A stretch of 64,000 nucleotides of DNA from Chthoniobacter sp. (GCA_021414005.1 JAIOPH010000011.1:124001-188000), one strand, 5' to 3'. Counted from the stretch's first letter, positions 51,824-61,425 are shown. Notes: generated from the letters alone by a model not told the origin. Translations and numbers: made by a program.

Positions 51824-52981
51824 TTACACAGCCAGCTTCGTCCAGGCGGCGTTCTTTTTACTGGAGGCGACAACGGCTTCGATGAAGGCCATGCCCCGGA
51901 GGCCGTCGGTGATCTTCGGGTAATCGCTTTCGATAGCCGTCGGCTTCCGCTTTTCATGCCGGGCGCGGATGGTGGCGGCGAAGGCTTTGTAGATGTTGGC
52001 GAAAGCTTCGAGGTAGCCTTCGGGATGCGAGGGTGGGGTGCGGCCGGCGGCGAGGGCGGCGGGGCTGAGGTAGCCGTTGGCGGTGCGATAAACCTGCATG
52101 GGTTGGTCGGGCCATTTCACGAGGAGGGTGTTGGGCTCGCGCTGGTGCCATTCGAGGCCGCCTTTTTCGCCATAGACGCGGATGTTGAGGTTGTTCTCCT
52201 CGCCGACGCTGATCTGGCTCGCGTGGAGGACGCCTTTCGCGCCGCCTTTGAAGCGCAGGAGGACGTTGCCGTCGTCGTCGAGCTTGCGGCCTTTCACGAA
52301 GGTGGTGAGGTCGGCGGCGAGTTCGCTGATCTGAAGGCCGCTGATGTATTCGGCGAGGTTCTCGGCGTGGGTGCCGATGTCGCCGATGCAGCCCGCGGCT
52401 CCGCTGCGTTTCGGGTCGGTGCGCCAGGCGGCCTGCTTTTGGCCGGAGGCCTCGATCCGCGTGGCGAGCCAGCCTTGCGGGTACTCGACGACGACTTTGC
52501 GGATCTTGCCGAGCGCGCCGCTGCGGACCATTTCGCGGGCCTGCTTCACGAGAGGGTAGCCGGTGTAGTTGTGCGTGAGGCCGTAGAGCAGCCCGCTTTT
52601 TTTCACGATGCCGGCGAGCGCCCTGGCTTCGGCGAAGTTGAAGGTTGCGGGCTTGTCCGAGAGAACGTGAAAACCGTTTTCGAGTGCCATCTTGGCCGGG
52701 GGAAAGTGCATGTGGTTCGGTGTGACGATGGCGATGAAGTCCATGCGCTCGGAGGCGGGGCGGGCTTTTTCGCCGGCGATCATTTCCTGGTAGCTGCCGT
52801 AGCAGCGGTCGGCGGGGAGGAAGAAGTCGGCACCGGATTCACGGGAGCGCTGCGGGTCGCTGGAGAAAGCGCCGCAAACGAGTTCGATCTGGCCGTCCAT
52901 GGCCGCGGCGATGCGGTGAACGGCTCCGATGAAAGCGCCGCGTCCGCCGCCGACCATGCCCATGCGAATTTTTCTGCTCAT
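51824..52981 (-). CDS. Gfo/Idh/MocA-family NAD(P)-dependent oxidoreductase
   Basis: 385 residues. The N-terminal Rossmann fold is marked by [18 protein letters not shown] and [20 protein letters not shown]. The family EKP-like motif appears as [12 protein letters not shown], followed by [20 protein letters not shown] and the [20 protein letters not shown] catalytic region (Asp/His). No Tat signal, so cytoplasmic. Substrates in this family are sugars or inositols. Divergent from glmS with a 180-base gap. Confidence 0.9.
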   Translation of the reverse strand: MSRKIRMGMVGGGRGAFIGAVHRIAAAMDGQIELVCGAFSSDPQRSRESGADFFLPADRCYGSYQEMIAGEKARPASERMDFIAIVTPNHMHFPPAKMALENGFHVLSDKPATFNFAEARALAGIVKKSGLLYGLTHNYTGYPLVKQAREMVRSGALGKIRKVVVEYPQGWLATRIEASGQKQAAWRTDPKRSGAAGCIGDIGTHAENLAEYISGLQISELAADLTTFVKGRKLDDDGNVLLRFKGGAKGVLHASQISVGEENNLNIRVYGEKGGLEWHQREPNTLLVKWPDQPMQVYRTANGYLSPAALAAGRTPPSHPEGYLEAFANIYKAFAATIRARHEKRKPTAIESDYPKITDGLRGMAFIEAVVASSKKNAAWTKLAV

Positions 52982-53162
52982 AAGATGTGGAGTGTTGGGG
53001 TGGGAGTTTTGAGGTTGAAGGGTGGGCGGGCGTTTTAGGACGGAGGCGGCAGGGGAGGCGAGTGGATATTTTCCCCACGGAGACGCCCATCCAGCCTTCC
53101 GGCTTGCTCTCCCCGGCCCGCTTCGCGACGGTGCGGGCTCAACCTTTTTTTACCCAACTACA

Positions 53163-55013
53163 ATGTGCGGAATCATCGGCTACATCGGCAAATCACCCGC
53201 GGTCCCCATCCTCCTCGAAGGCCTGCGACGGCTGGAATACCGGGGCTACGACTCGGCGGGTGTGGCGATCTTTGAGGATGGCAAAGTAGAGGTGCGGAAG
53301 AAGATCGGGCGGATCGCGAATCTCGCGGAGCTGATCAAGGAGTCGCCGCCGGTGGGGACGATCGGCATTTCGCACACGCGTTGGGCCACGCATGGCGGCG
53401 TGACGGATGAAAACGCACACCCGCACGCCGACCAGAGCGGGAAACTTTTTCTCTGCCACAATGGCGTGATCGAAAACTATGCCGTGCTCAAGGAGGCGCT
53501 TGTTCGTGAAGGCCACACCTTTGTCTCCCAAACTGACACCGAGGTGCTGGCGCATCTGGTGGGCAAGGCCTACGACGAAGCGGGCGGCGAGCCGACAAAG
53601 GGGCGACTGATCGAAGCGTTGCGCGTGGCCTTGAAACAAGTGGTGGGCACCTATGGCATCGTGCTGCTGCATCGCGATGTGCCGGACGTGCTCATCGGCG
53701 CGCGCCGCGGCAGTCCGCTGGTGCTGGGTATCGGGAAAGGGGAGAACTTTTTCGCGAGCGACGTGAGTGCCATCGTCTCCTACACGCACGACGCCATCTA
53801 CCTGAAGGATTACGACATTGCGGCGCTGACGCGCGGGGAGTTTGAAATCATGAGTCTGCTCGGCGGGGCCAGCGGCTTTGAGGTCACGAAGGTGGAGATG
53901 ACGGAGGAAGATGTGAGCAAGGGCGACTACCCGCATTTCATGCTCAAGGAAATCTACGAGCAGCCGGAGACCGTGCTCGACGCCATGCGCGGCCGGCTCA
54001 GCCGCGAGCAGGCCACGGCGGTGCTCGGCGGGCTGGAGATGAGCGCGCAGGAGTTGCGTGATGTGGAGCGCATCATCCTCACCGGCTGTGGCACGGCGAG
54101 CCACGCTGCGATGGTCGGCGAATACATCATCGAGGCGCTGGCCCATGTGCCCGTCGAGATCGAATTCGCGAGCGAATTCCGCTACCGGAACATGCCGCTG
54201 CCCGCGCACACGCTGGTCTTTTGCCTCAGCCAGAGCGGCGAAACCGCCGACACCCTGGCCGCCCTTCGCGAGAGCCAGCGCAAAGGCCACAAAACCCTCG
54301 GCATCTGTAACAACGTGGCTTCGACCATCGCGCGAGAAAGCGACGGCGGTGTGTACATGCATGCCGGCCCCGAGATCGGCGTGGCCGCCACGAAATCCTT
54401 CACCAGTCAGGTCACCATCCTCACGCTTTTCGCCCTGCTCCTTGGGCGCATCCGCCATCTCAGCACTACCGAAGGGCTCGCCATCATCACCGAACTGGAG
54501 GCGCTGCCGGACAAAATCACGCGCATCCTCGCGCAGAGCGACCACATCAAGGCGGTCGCCGAGAAGTACTGCCACGCGCACTCCATGATGTTTCTCGGGC
54601 GGCAGTTCAACTATCCCGTGGCGCTCGAAGGCGCGCTGAAGATGAAGGAGATCAGTTACATCCATGCCAGCGGCCACCCCAGCGCCGAGCTGAAGCACGG
54701 CGTCATCGCGCTGATTTCTCCAGAGCTGCCGAGCGTTTTCATCGCGCCCGACGACAGCGTGCTCGACAAAAACATCAGCAACATCGAGGAGGTCAAAGCG
54801 CGGAAGGGGCCGGTCATCGCCATCGCCACCGAAGGCAACTCCAAGCTCGCGAAGATCTGCAACGACGTGATCTACGTCCCCGCCTGCCCGGATTACCTCT
54901 CGCCCATCCTCACCTCCATCCCGCTCCAACTCCTCGCCTACCACACCGCCGTGGCTCTCGGTTGCGACGTGGATAAACCGCGCAACTTGGCGAAGAGCGT
55001 GACTGTGGAGTAG
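53163..55013 (+). CDS. glmS: Glutamine-fructose-6-phosphate aminotransferase (isomerizing)
   Basis: 616 residues from the ATG at 53163, which puts the catalytic Cys at position 2 (MCGIIGYIGK), the required N-terminal nucleophile; longer frames upstream are not used. Glutaminase motifs RRLEYRGYDSAGVAI and HTRWATHGGVTDENAHPHAD precede two SIS domains with CGTASHAAMVGEYIIE and SQSGETADTLAALRE, ending KPRNLAKSVTVE. Makes glucosamine-6-phosphate for peptidoglycan and for the UDP-GlcNAc used by the EPS sugar genes. No glmS ribozyme core was recognised upstream. Confidence 0.97.
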   Translation: MCGIIGYIGKSPAVPILLEGLRRLEYRGYDSAGVAIFEDGKVEVRKKIGRIANLAELIKESPPVGTIGISHTRWATHGGVTDENAHPHADQSGKLFLCHNGVIENYAVLKEALVREGHTFVSQTDTEVLAHLVGKAYDEAGGEPTKGRLIEALRVALKQVVGTYGIVLLHRDVPDVLIGARRGSPLVLGIGKGENFFASDVSAIVSYTHDAIYLKDYDIAALTRGEFEIMSLLGGASGFEVTKVEMTEEDVSKGDYPHFMLKEIYEQPETVLDAMRGRLSREQATAVLGGLEMSAQELRDVERIILTGCGTASHAAMVGEYIIEALAHVPVEIEFASEFRYRNMPLPAHTLVFCLSQSGETADTLAALRESQRKGHKTLGICNNVASTIARESDGGVYMHAGPEIGVAATKSFTSQVTILTLFALLLGRIRHLSTTEGLAIITELEALPDKITRILAQSDHIKAVAEKYCHAHSMMFLGRQFNYPVALEGALKMKEISYIHASGHPSAELKHGVIALISPELPSVFIAPDDSVLDKNISNIEEVKARKGPVIAIATEGNSKLAKICNDVIYVPACPDYLSPILTSIPLQLLAYHTAVALGCDVDKPRNLAKSVTVE

Positions 55014-55082
55014 GCGAAAAGCGGTCTTGCTTTCAAGCTTCCCGCGACACAGCCTCACGCCACTGTATTCCCCACACATTAT

Positions 55083-55724
55083 ATGAGACTCAAATTGATC
55101 CTTATCGGCGCTGGCTGCGTGGTTGCTTATTTAGGCTGGCAGGAACTCACGCTTGCCCGCCACGCCAAGGCTGATCCAGTCGAGGTTTCCGCCGCCGACC
55201 TCGAAAGCGGGAAAATCCCCGAAAACTGCCATGTCATCGTCAAGGATGCCCTCGCGCTCTATCCCGCGAGCGTCTATCACTACAAAAAAAAGAAGTATAG
55301 CAGCGGCGAGACGAATGATTCGACCCGGACGACGGACGTGCTCTATCCGGTCATCTCGATGAATCACCCTTTTTCCAAGGCGATGGCCAGTGGCACCGCC
55401 GATGACAAGGAAATTGAAAGTGCCCTCTCTTCGGTCGGGATCATCGTAAAAACGAACCGGTTCAGCACGATCGGCAGCATCCCAAAGAAAATGGATTCAC
55501 CCGCAAAATTGCAGGGACTCGTCCTCAACCACATCGAGAAACTGGACTCCAAAGACGCTAATCTTTTGCGCAGCAGCTTCCCGCGGCTCGATGCGGAGAA
55601 AGTCGTCATCATCGAAGAAAGCCGCACCCCAAAATCCTTGGGCTCCGCCATTGGCATGATGGCTGGCGGCGCGCTCCTTTCGTTGGGCGTCGTGGTCTTT
55701 AGTCTCAGAAAAGCGGCGGCCTAA
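55083..55724 (+). CDS. Hypothetical protein with N- and C-terminal membrane segments
   Basis: 213 residues, not recognised. A short N-terminal hydrophobic segment (LKLILIGAGCVVAYLGW) is followed by a soluble domain of about 150 residues with patterns such as ESGKIPENCHVIVKDALALY, ending in a second hydrophobic segment near residues 185-205 (GMMAGGALLSLGVVVFSL). The topology suggests the middle faces the periplasm. It follows glmS after 69 bases and precedes a weak terminator, so it could be co-transcribed with glmS. Confidence 0.7.
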   Translation: MRLKLILIGAGCVVAYLGWQELTLARHAKADPVEVSAADLESGKIPENCHVIVKDALALYPASVYHYKKKKYSSGETNDSTRTTDVLYPVISMNHPFSKAMASGTADDKEIESALSSVGIIVKTNRFSTIGSIPKKMDSPAKLQGLVLNHIEKLDSKDANLLRSSFPRLDAEKVVIIEESRTPKSLGSAIGMMAGGALLSLGVVVFSLRKAAA

Positions 55725-55739
55725 ACCGGGCCCGTCGGC

Positions 55740-55764
55740 ACCGCTGTCGTTTCTGGCGGTTTTT
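55740..55764 (+). terminator. Weak candidate terminator after the hypothetical gene
   Basis: ACCGC and GCGGT pair over an 11-base loop, followed by a run of five T. The stem is only 5 bp, so it is weak. The position, 15 bases after the stop, fits. Confidence 0.35.
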
Positions 55765-55773
55765 GTTTGCCGG

Positions 55774-57522
55774 GTGCGCGACGGTTTCACACCGTCCCGC
55801 GTGTTTGCGTCCCGTAAAACTGATTTCATCGTCCTGCTCATCGTTTGCTTCATCGCGTTCTGGTGGAGGCTGGGGACGCTGGGATTGATTGATCCCGATG
55901 AGCCGTTCTACGCGCAGACCGTGCGGGAGATGGTGCAGACGGGCGACTGGGTGACGCCGCAGATTTACGGCGCGCCGCAGTTCGAAAAACCGATTTTCTA
56001 CTACTGGCTCGTCGCGGGCTCGTTCAAGGCGCTCGGGGAGACGGAGTTTTCCGGGCGGATGCCGGCGACGGTGTTTGCAACCGTCCTCGTCCTGCTCGTC
56101 TGGTGGTTTGGCTCGCGGGTTTGGAATCGGCGTGCCGGCTTCCTCGCCGCGCTGGTGCTGGCCACGGGGCTGGAGTTTTGCGTGATGTCGCGGCTGATGC
56201 TCACGGACATCCCGCTGGCGGTGTTCATTACGGCGGCGGTGTGCTGCTACTGGCTGGCGGTGCGGCACGAGGAGGAACGCGACAAATGGATGTTCTGGCA
56301 TCTGGTCTGGGCGGGTTTCGCCGTGCTGACGAAAGGCCCGCTTGGATCGCTCGTCACCGTCATGGCCACGGTTGCGTTTTCGTTCAGCATGAAGCGTCCG
56401 CTGCTTTTTCGCGGGCGCGGTTTCTGGTGGGGCGTGGCGGCTTACGCGGTCATTGTGGTGCCGTGGTATGCGACGATGTTTGCCTGGCACGCGAAGCCGT
56501 TTTGGGATGAGTTCTTCATCCGCGACAACTGGCTGCGTGTGATCCGCGCCGAGCATCCCTCGAGCAACCACTTTTGGTATTACCCCGGCCTGCTTTTCCT
56601 CGGCTCGCTGCCGTGGATGCCGGCGGTGGCGCTCACGGTGCGCCGGGCGTGGGGGCGATTGCGCGCGGACGAGGCGGCGTTTTTCCAATGGTGCTGGCTG
56701 CTCACAAGTCTGGTCTTCCTCACGATCTGCCAATCGAAACTTCCGTCCTACGCCTTCTACCTTTTCGTGCCGCTCGCGCTGCTCATCGGACGGACGCTGG
56801 ACGAACTGCTGGAGCGCGGATTCGCCAGTCCGGGCGAGCGGCGCATGGTTGTGGGTGTGGCCTATTTTCAGTGCCTGCTGGTTGGCATTTTTGCGGTGGT
56901 GGCGCTAACCGGCGCGGTGCCCCGGCTCTCCTCGGCCTGGCTCGCAAGCAAGGCGGCGTCATTGACGAAGACACTCGCGCCTTTCGAGGTGCCGGTGCTG
57001 CTGGTTTTCGCGGCGCTCACGGTGAGCCTTTTCTTTTTGCACCGCCGAAGTTTGGCGACATGGCTGCTGGCGAGTTCCACCGCGAGCCTCGGGTTGCTCG
57101 TCGGCGCACTGACCTCGGCGCTGCCGGCGGTCGAGGCGGAAAGCTCCGCGAGGCCCGTGGCGCTGAAACTGATGGAACTGCGGCGTGGCAATGAGCCGAT
57201 CCTGACGGGAAAATTTCTGGCGCGCGGCATCATCTACTACACGCACTCGGACGTGCGCGCGGCCGAGCCCGGCGTGCAGGTGCTGGCCCGGACCGCTCAG
57301 CCCTTTTGGGCCGCCCATCCGCTGCCGGTGGTCGTGTGGAAAAAGGGGCTGCGCAAGTTTCTCAAGACGCACCCGACGGCGCTCTGCGCGCTGCGCAAAG
57401 GTGAGTGGGAAGCCTTCGCCGGTGAACCGGCCTTTGCGGCGCGGGAGGATTTCGTGCAGATGGGCGAGAACGTGGTGGTCCGCGCGCGGCGTCCGGCGGA
57501 ACCTGAGCCGGCGGCAAAATGA
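55774..57522 (+). CDS. GT39-family (ArnT/PMT-like) membrane glycosyltransferase
   Basis: 582 residues from the GTG at 55774 (a second GTG at 55801 is equally possible), with about 10-12 hydrophobic segments. The first periplasmic loop holds the acidic DPDEPFYAQTVREMVQTGDW motif of GT-C enzymes, then YGAPQFEKPIFYYWLVAGSF and SRLMLTDIPLAVFITAAV. Uses a polyprenyl-phosphate sugar donor to modify lipid A, glycans or proteins. The acceptor is not evident. Convergent with the next gene. Confidence 0.85.
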   Translation: MRDGFTPSRVFASRKTDFIVLLIVCFIAFWWRLGTLGLIDPDEPFYAQTVREMVQTGDWVTPQIYGAPQFEKPIFYYWLVAGSFKALGETEFSGRMPATVFATVLVLLVWWFGSRVWNRRAGFLAALVLATGLEFCVMSRLMLTDIPLAVFITAAVCCYWLAVRHEEERDKWMFWHLVWAGFAVLTKGPLGSLVTVMATVAFSFSMKRPLLFRGRGFWWGVAAYAVIVVPWYATMFAWHAKPFWDEFFIRDNWLRVIRAEHPSSNHFWYYPGLLFLGSLPWMPAVALTVRRAWGRLRADEAAFFQWCWLLTSLVFLTICQSKLPSYAFYLFVPLALLIGRTLDELLERGFASPGERRMVVGVAYFQCLLVGIFAVVALTGAVPRLSSAWLASKAASLTKTLAPFEVPVLLVFAALTVSLFFLHRRSLATWLLASSTASLGLLVGALTSALPAVEAESSARPVALKLMELRRGNEPILTGKFLARGIIYYTHSDVRAAEPGVQVLARTAQPFWAAHPLPVVVWKKGLRKFLKTHPTALCALRKGEWEAFAGEPAFAAREDFVQMGENVVVRARRPAEPEPAAK

Positions 57523-57550
57523 GGGCGGGCAGCCGTTTCGCCGCGGCCCT

Positions 57551-58414
57551 TTACCCGCCCACGGCCTGATATTTCCGCAGTCCGCGCGCCCACAGTAGTC
57601 GCGCGCAGCACCACGCCGCCACCAGCCACCCCGCCTGGATCAGCAGTCCCTCCACGAGCGCTGCGCCGCGGATGCGCTCCATCCCGACCATCGCGGGAAA
57701 GAACAGCTCGTACGTGAAAGGCGACCATTTCATGAACGCCTGAAACCACGCGGGCATGATGTCCAACGGGAAAATGTGGCCGCTGAGGAAGTATTCAAAC
57801 GAGTAAAGCAGGAAGACGATCGTGGAAATTTCCAGCACCCAGAAGGCGATCATCGCCAGCGAATACGCGATGAAAAATTGCAGCCCAGCCGCCATTAGCG
57901 TCGAGAGTGCGAACGCCGGCCAGGTGATCGCGTGCTCGGGGAGCTTGATGGCACCCCGGAAAATCCACGCGAGTGCAAGGATCGGCAGGAAAACGATGGC
58001 GATGTAGAGCAGTCGGTAGCTGAGATAGGTGCAGATGCGGTAGCCGAGATAGCTCATCGGCTTGATCAGATACGCACTGATTTTTCCGTCGCGGATTTCC
58101 CCCGCGATCTGCCACTCGTCCTCGGTCGGCGTGATCAGGTTGTCGAGAAAGACCGTGACGAGAAAATAGAAGATCATCCCGTTGTAGTCGTAGCCATTGA
58201 TGCTCGCGCCTTTGCTGACAAAGATGGCCTTCCAGATGAAGACCATGCCGATCAGCGGCACGATGCCGAAGACCGTCCGCAGGAGAAAATTCCAGCGATA
58301 GACGAAGGTGTTCTGGAGCCCGATGTCGAAGAGCTTCCAGTATTTTTGGAGCGACGAAATCCGGGAGAGCAGGGCGGCGGCCATCGGGCGGCGAAGATCC
58401 AAGAGGTTGTTCAT
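57551..58414 (-). CDS. ABC-2-type transporter permease (PF06182-like)
   Basis: 287 residues from the ATG at 58414 with six hydrophobic segments. Family markers: FVYRWNFLLRTVFGIVPLIG, IRDGKISAYLIKPMSYLGYR, and FEYFLSGHIFPLDIMPAWFQ. Such permeases normally come as a pair with an ABC ATPase (daunorubicin/NatA-like), but no ATPase or second permease is adjacent here. It is an orphan half of an exporter, or its partners lie elsewhere. Confidence 0.85.
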   Translation of the reverse strand: MNNLLDLRRPMAAALLSRISSLQKYWKLFDIGLQNTFVYRWNFLLRTVFGIVPLIGMVFIWKAIFVSKGASINGYDYNGMIFYFLVTVFLDNLITPTEDEWQIAGEIRDGKISAYLIKPMSYLGYRICTYLSYRLLYIAIVFLPILALAWIFRGAIKLPEHAITWPAFALSTLMAAGLQFFIAYSLAMIAFWVLEISTIVFLLYSFEYFLSGHIFPLDIMPAWFQAFMKWSPFTYELFFPAMVGMERIRGAALVEGLLIQAGWLVAAWCCARLLWARGLRKYQAVGG

Positions 58415-58485
58415 GCGGCGGCGGGTACGGCGCAAATTTCGCCCCGCACCGCTCCGATCACGAACGACCTATGGGAGCCTCACAT

Positions 58486-58575
58486 TCAGGAGCCGCGGCG
58501 GGTCGGCAGCGGCTTGGGTTTTTCCTTTTTCGGCTTTTTGACTTCCTTGCGGTGACTGTTGTTACCTTTGGCCAT
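58486..58575 (-). CDS. Small basic protein, 29 residues
   Basis: A 29-codon frame, ATG at 58575 to TGA at 58486, encodes a Lys-rich peptide: MAKGNNSHRKEVKKPKK followed by EKPKPLPTRRGS. Twelve of 29 residues are Lys or Arg. Bacteria encode similar short MAKGNN- or MAKGQN-type peptides. It lies in the 300-base gap between the ABC-2 permease and the AsnC-like gene, on the same strand. No Shine-Dalgarno is clear. Role unknown. Confidence 0.65.
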   Translation of the reverse strand: MAKGNNSHRKEVKKPKKEKPKPLPTRRGS

Positions 58576-58714
58576 GGCGAGTTGCTGGTTTGGTGTTGGA
58601 GTTTTTTTCCGAAACCGCCACACGGCGGGCTCGGACTTTTCTGAACTCAAACTGACGTGCCCGCACCGGAGGGCAACTCGAAAGTCGTCCGCTCCGGCCG
58701 GGTGCGCCCGATTT

Positions 58715-59848
58715 TTACACCGCGCCGACGGACTCCGGCGCGCGCATTTTCTCCAGCCACGCGCGGTGCAGCTTCGGCGAAATCTCGCTCGGCTTGATCT
58801 CGCTGCGTCCGCCCCAAAAGACGTTCGTGTAGCTCACCGGCATGCCGATGCTCGCGAGGTGCGCGTCGATGGCCGCCTTGTGTGCGAGGACGCGGTCTTT
58901 TTCCGTGCCGTGGCAGACGGCCATGATGTTCACGTTGTTGAATTCTGGCCCGCCTTCGCGCCAGTAGCAGTGCGTGAGGATGGGGTGCCGGCCTACTTCG
59001 CCGCCGGCATCCACCTCGCGCCCGGTCGGCACGCGCCAGTGAAAGAGCGCATTAAATCGCGTGACGCGCACGCCGGTCTGCGAGGGCTTCACATGCTCGA
59101 GAAAAGTGGAGAAGCGTCCGATGACCTGGCGCGCGTTCAGGTCTTCGGCCACGCGGCAGAACGTCTCCAGATCCACGCCCGCCTCCGCCGCGCGGGTGGC
59201 CCAAAGGCCGAGCCGGACCTCGTCGAGCGTCAGTTCGCGCTTGAGGGCGAGCAGGACTTCCCATTCGAGATCGGTGAGCTGAACCACGCCGACTTTGATC
59301 ATCTGCGCCCGCTCGTCCGACTTGTCGCCGGGCTCAATGGTTTTCCGCCGCACATGCCCCACGCCGAGGGCGAAGATGCCCTTGGCCGGCATGAGTTTGA
59401 AATGCGTTGCGCCGGTGTGCCGCATGAGCACTTCGCAATGGTCGGCCATCGACTGGCCGACGGGCACCTTCAAAGTCGTCCACAGCCGGTATTCGCTGCC
59501 CGTGGTCTGCGCGTCGGTCGAGCGCACGACGACGTGCCCGCTGAACGGGTCCTTTTGAAACATGAAATCGAACGCGCCATTGAGCCGGTCCTCGCTCACT
59601 TTCCACGCGACCAGCGCGCCTTCCGCGAGATTGCTGGCGACGAGTGTCTGCCGCACCCGGCGAATCGTGCCCGCGGCGAGCATCACGCGAATGCGCTCCA
59701 AGACCGTCTCGATCGGCAGCCCGCTGCGCGCGGCGATTTCGCCGAAAGGCTCGCGGACGAAGCCCTGAATCTTGTCTTCGGAAACGGTGAGGATCTGCGT
59801 GTTAACTGGGTCGGAGTGTTCGATGGACATGGGAAAGGTGTCCGTCAT
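58715..59848 (-). CDS. Tandem AsnC/Lrp-type protein resembling AhbA-AhbB siroheme decarboxylase
   Basis: 377 residues made of two related halves. Each half has an AsnC-type winged helix (half 1: EIAARSGLPIETVLERIRVM; half 2: LTLDEVRLGLWATRAAEAGV) and a ferredoxin-like domain. The second half contains RFNALFHWRVPTG and GRHPILTHCYWRE, patterns seen in the heme-pathway siroheme decarboxylases AhbA/AhbB and NirDLGH. If so, this is a fused AhbA-AhbB. The alternative is a two-domain Lrp-like regulator. No other heme gene is nearby, so the assignment is tentative. Confidence 0.62.
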   Translation of the reverse strand: MTDTFPMSIEHSDPVNTQILTVSEDKIQGFVREPFGEIAARSGLPIETVLERIRVMLAAGTIRRVRQTLVASNLAEGALVAWKVSEDRLNGAFDFMFQKDPFSGHVVVRSTDAQTTGSEYRLWTTLKVPVGQSMADHCEVLMRHTGATHFKLMPAKGIFALGVGHVRRKTIEPGDKSDERAQMIKVGVVQLTDLEWEVLLALKRELTLDEVRLGLWATRAAEAGVDLETFCRVAEDLNARQVIGRFSTFLEHVKPSQTGVRVTRFNALFHWRVPTGREVDAGGEVGRHPILTHCYWREGGPEFNNVNIMAVCHGTEKDRVLAHKAAIDAHLASIGMPVSYTNVFWGGRSEIKPSEISPKLHRAWLEKMRAPESVGAV

Positions 59849-59971
59849 TTAAGCGGGAATAGCGCCCCATGCCATCCGCGAATTGTGCTTTCGGGACCGT
59901 CGCTTGCCGTGGTCCGGCACGGCTCTCTTGCCGTGGTGAATTGAGTCAGCGAAAGCGACGCGAGCCCAAAA

Positions 59972-61414
59972 CTACTCTTCCAGAGCGCGCTGTTTCTCGC
60001 GTTCGGTGGCGTAAAGACGAGCGTAAGTGAGGCGGGGTTTTACGGCTTTGGCCAAAGTGGTCGCGGGCACGGGGATGCCGATTTTTTCCAAGGCAAAGAT
60101 CGCCGCGCCGCGGAGTGAGGCTTCCATTTCCTCATTGGGGTGGACGGCTTGGCCGAGCACGTCGGCGAGACGCTGGAGCGCGGTGGCGGAGCGCTGGATG
60201 CCGCCGCTCACGATAATCTTGGGCGTGGTTTTTTCGCCCGCGAGGACCAACTCGGCGATGCGTGCGAGGCGGTGGTAGCTGGCCTCGGTGATCGCCTGCA
60301 AAAGATCGAGCGCGGAGGTGTGCTGGCGCAGGCCGTGGATCGCGCCGGCGGCGTCTTCGTCCCACGTCGGCGCACGCTCGGGATTCCAGAAGGGGAGAAC
60401 CACGAGGCCGTGCTGCGGTGCGGGGCGTTTGGCGAGTTCGGCTTCGAGCGCGGATTCGTCGGGGAGGCGGAGTTCGCGCAGGCACCAGGCGCGGAGATTG
60501 CCGGCGTTGCTGACCGCGCCGCCGACGAGGAAGCGGCGCGCATCCACGCGGTAGCAGAATAGCCCGAATGGGGCGCGCACTTCGCCCGTTTCGCGCATCA
60601 CGCGGAGCGCGGCGCTGGTGCCGACATTGATCGCGGCGAGGCCCGGGCGCGTGGCACCGGAGCCGAGATTGCTGGCCGCGCCGTCGCCAATGCCGGGAAA
60701 CCACGGGACGCCTTTCAGCTCGGCAAACTGCGCGGCGAGGCGTCCGCCGACCGGTGTGGGTTCGTCGTTCACCGGGCGGAGCATGTCCGGGGAAAGGCCG
60801 CACGCTTTGAGCAGTTCGGCGTCCCATGTGAGCCTGGCGGGATTGAAAAAGCCGGTGCCGGTGGCCATGCCGATCGCGACGTTTGCCTCGCCGGCGAGCG
60901 TGTGCTGGAGCCATTCCGCGGGCGAAAGCCATTGTTTCACTGCCGCGAATTTCCGCGCCTGGGTGCGCCGGAGCCAGCGCAGTTTCGCCGGCCAGAAGGA
61001 TGCGCGCAGCATGCAGCCGGTGCGGGCGTGGGTGGCCTTTTCGGAGAACTCCGCGCGCAATGCCGCCGCGTCTTCGCGACAGCGCGCATCGGCCCAGGTG
61101 ATGATGTTTGTCAGCGCCGTGCCTTTGGCGTCGCAGCCGACGAGGCTGTGCCAGAAACAGGAAACGCCGACGCCCTCAATGCGCCGTCCGCGCAGCGCGG
61201 GCTCGGTGCGGTAGCGCTGAAGAGTTTGCTCCAGGCAGCGCAACACCGCGCTGAGCAGCGCGCCGGGTTCGATCTCCGCCGCGCCGTCGGCGGAACTGAG
61301 GAGCGGGTAGGTGTGCTGCGCCGTGGTGCCGGCCAGACGCTGCGCCCGCGTGTCGAAAAGGGCGGTGCGCGTGGAGGAGGTGCCGAGGTCGAGGGCGAGG
61401 AGGAGGGCGGACAT
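59972..61414 (-). CDS. FGGY-family carbohydrate kinase (gluconate-kinase-like)
   Basis: 480 residues. FGGY hallmarks: LLALDLGTSSTRTALFDT (phosphate 1), GVGVSCFWHSLVGCD, NIITWADARC, PGIGDGAASNLGSGATRPGL (phosphate 2, adenosine site), NVGTSAALRVM, and IIVSGGIQRSATALQRLADV. The WPAKLRWLRRTQ block is gluconate/xylulose-kinase-like. Phosphorylates an imported sugar or sugar acid. The ABC importer 12 kb away is a possible supplier, though that link is only a guess. Confidence 0.87.
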   Translation of the reverse strand: MSALLLALDLGTSSTRTALFDTRAQRLAGTTAQHTYPLLSSADGAAEIEPGALLSAVLRCLEQTLQRYRTEPALRGRRIEGVGVSCFWHSLVGCDAKGTALTNIITWADARCREDAAALRAEFSEKATHARTGCMLRASFWPAKLRWLRRTQARKFAAVKQWLSPAEWLQHTLAGEANVAIGMATGTGFFNPARLTWDAELLKACGLSPDMLRPVNDEPTPVGGRLAAQFAELKGVPWFPGIGDGAASNLGSGATRPGLAAINVGTSAALRVMRETGEVRAPFGLFCYRVDARRFLVGGAVSNAGNLRAWCLRELRLPDESALEAELAKRPAPQHGLVVLPFWNPERAPTWDEDAAGAIHGLRQHTSALDLLQAITEASYHRLARIAELVLAGEKTTPKIIVSGGIQRSATALQRLADVLGQAVHPNEEMEASLRGAAIFALEKIGIPVPATTLAKAVKPRLTYARLYATEREKQRALEE

Positions 61415-61425
61415 GGGTTGTGGGG

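Noticed and set aside
52982..53162. A glmS ribozyme upstream of glmS
   Set aside because: No conserved glmS ribozyme core was recognised in the 180-base leader, and the ribozyme is mostly confined to Firmicutes.
57523..57560. A GGGCGGG...CCCGCCC inverted repeat between convergent genes as a terminator
   Set aside because: The loop is 24 bases and no T-run follows on either side, so the evidence is too weak.
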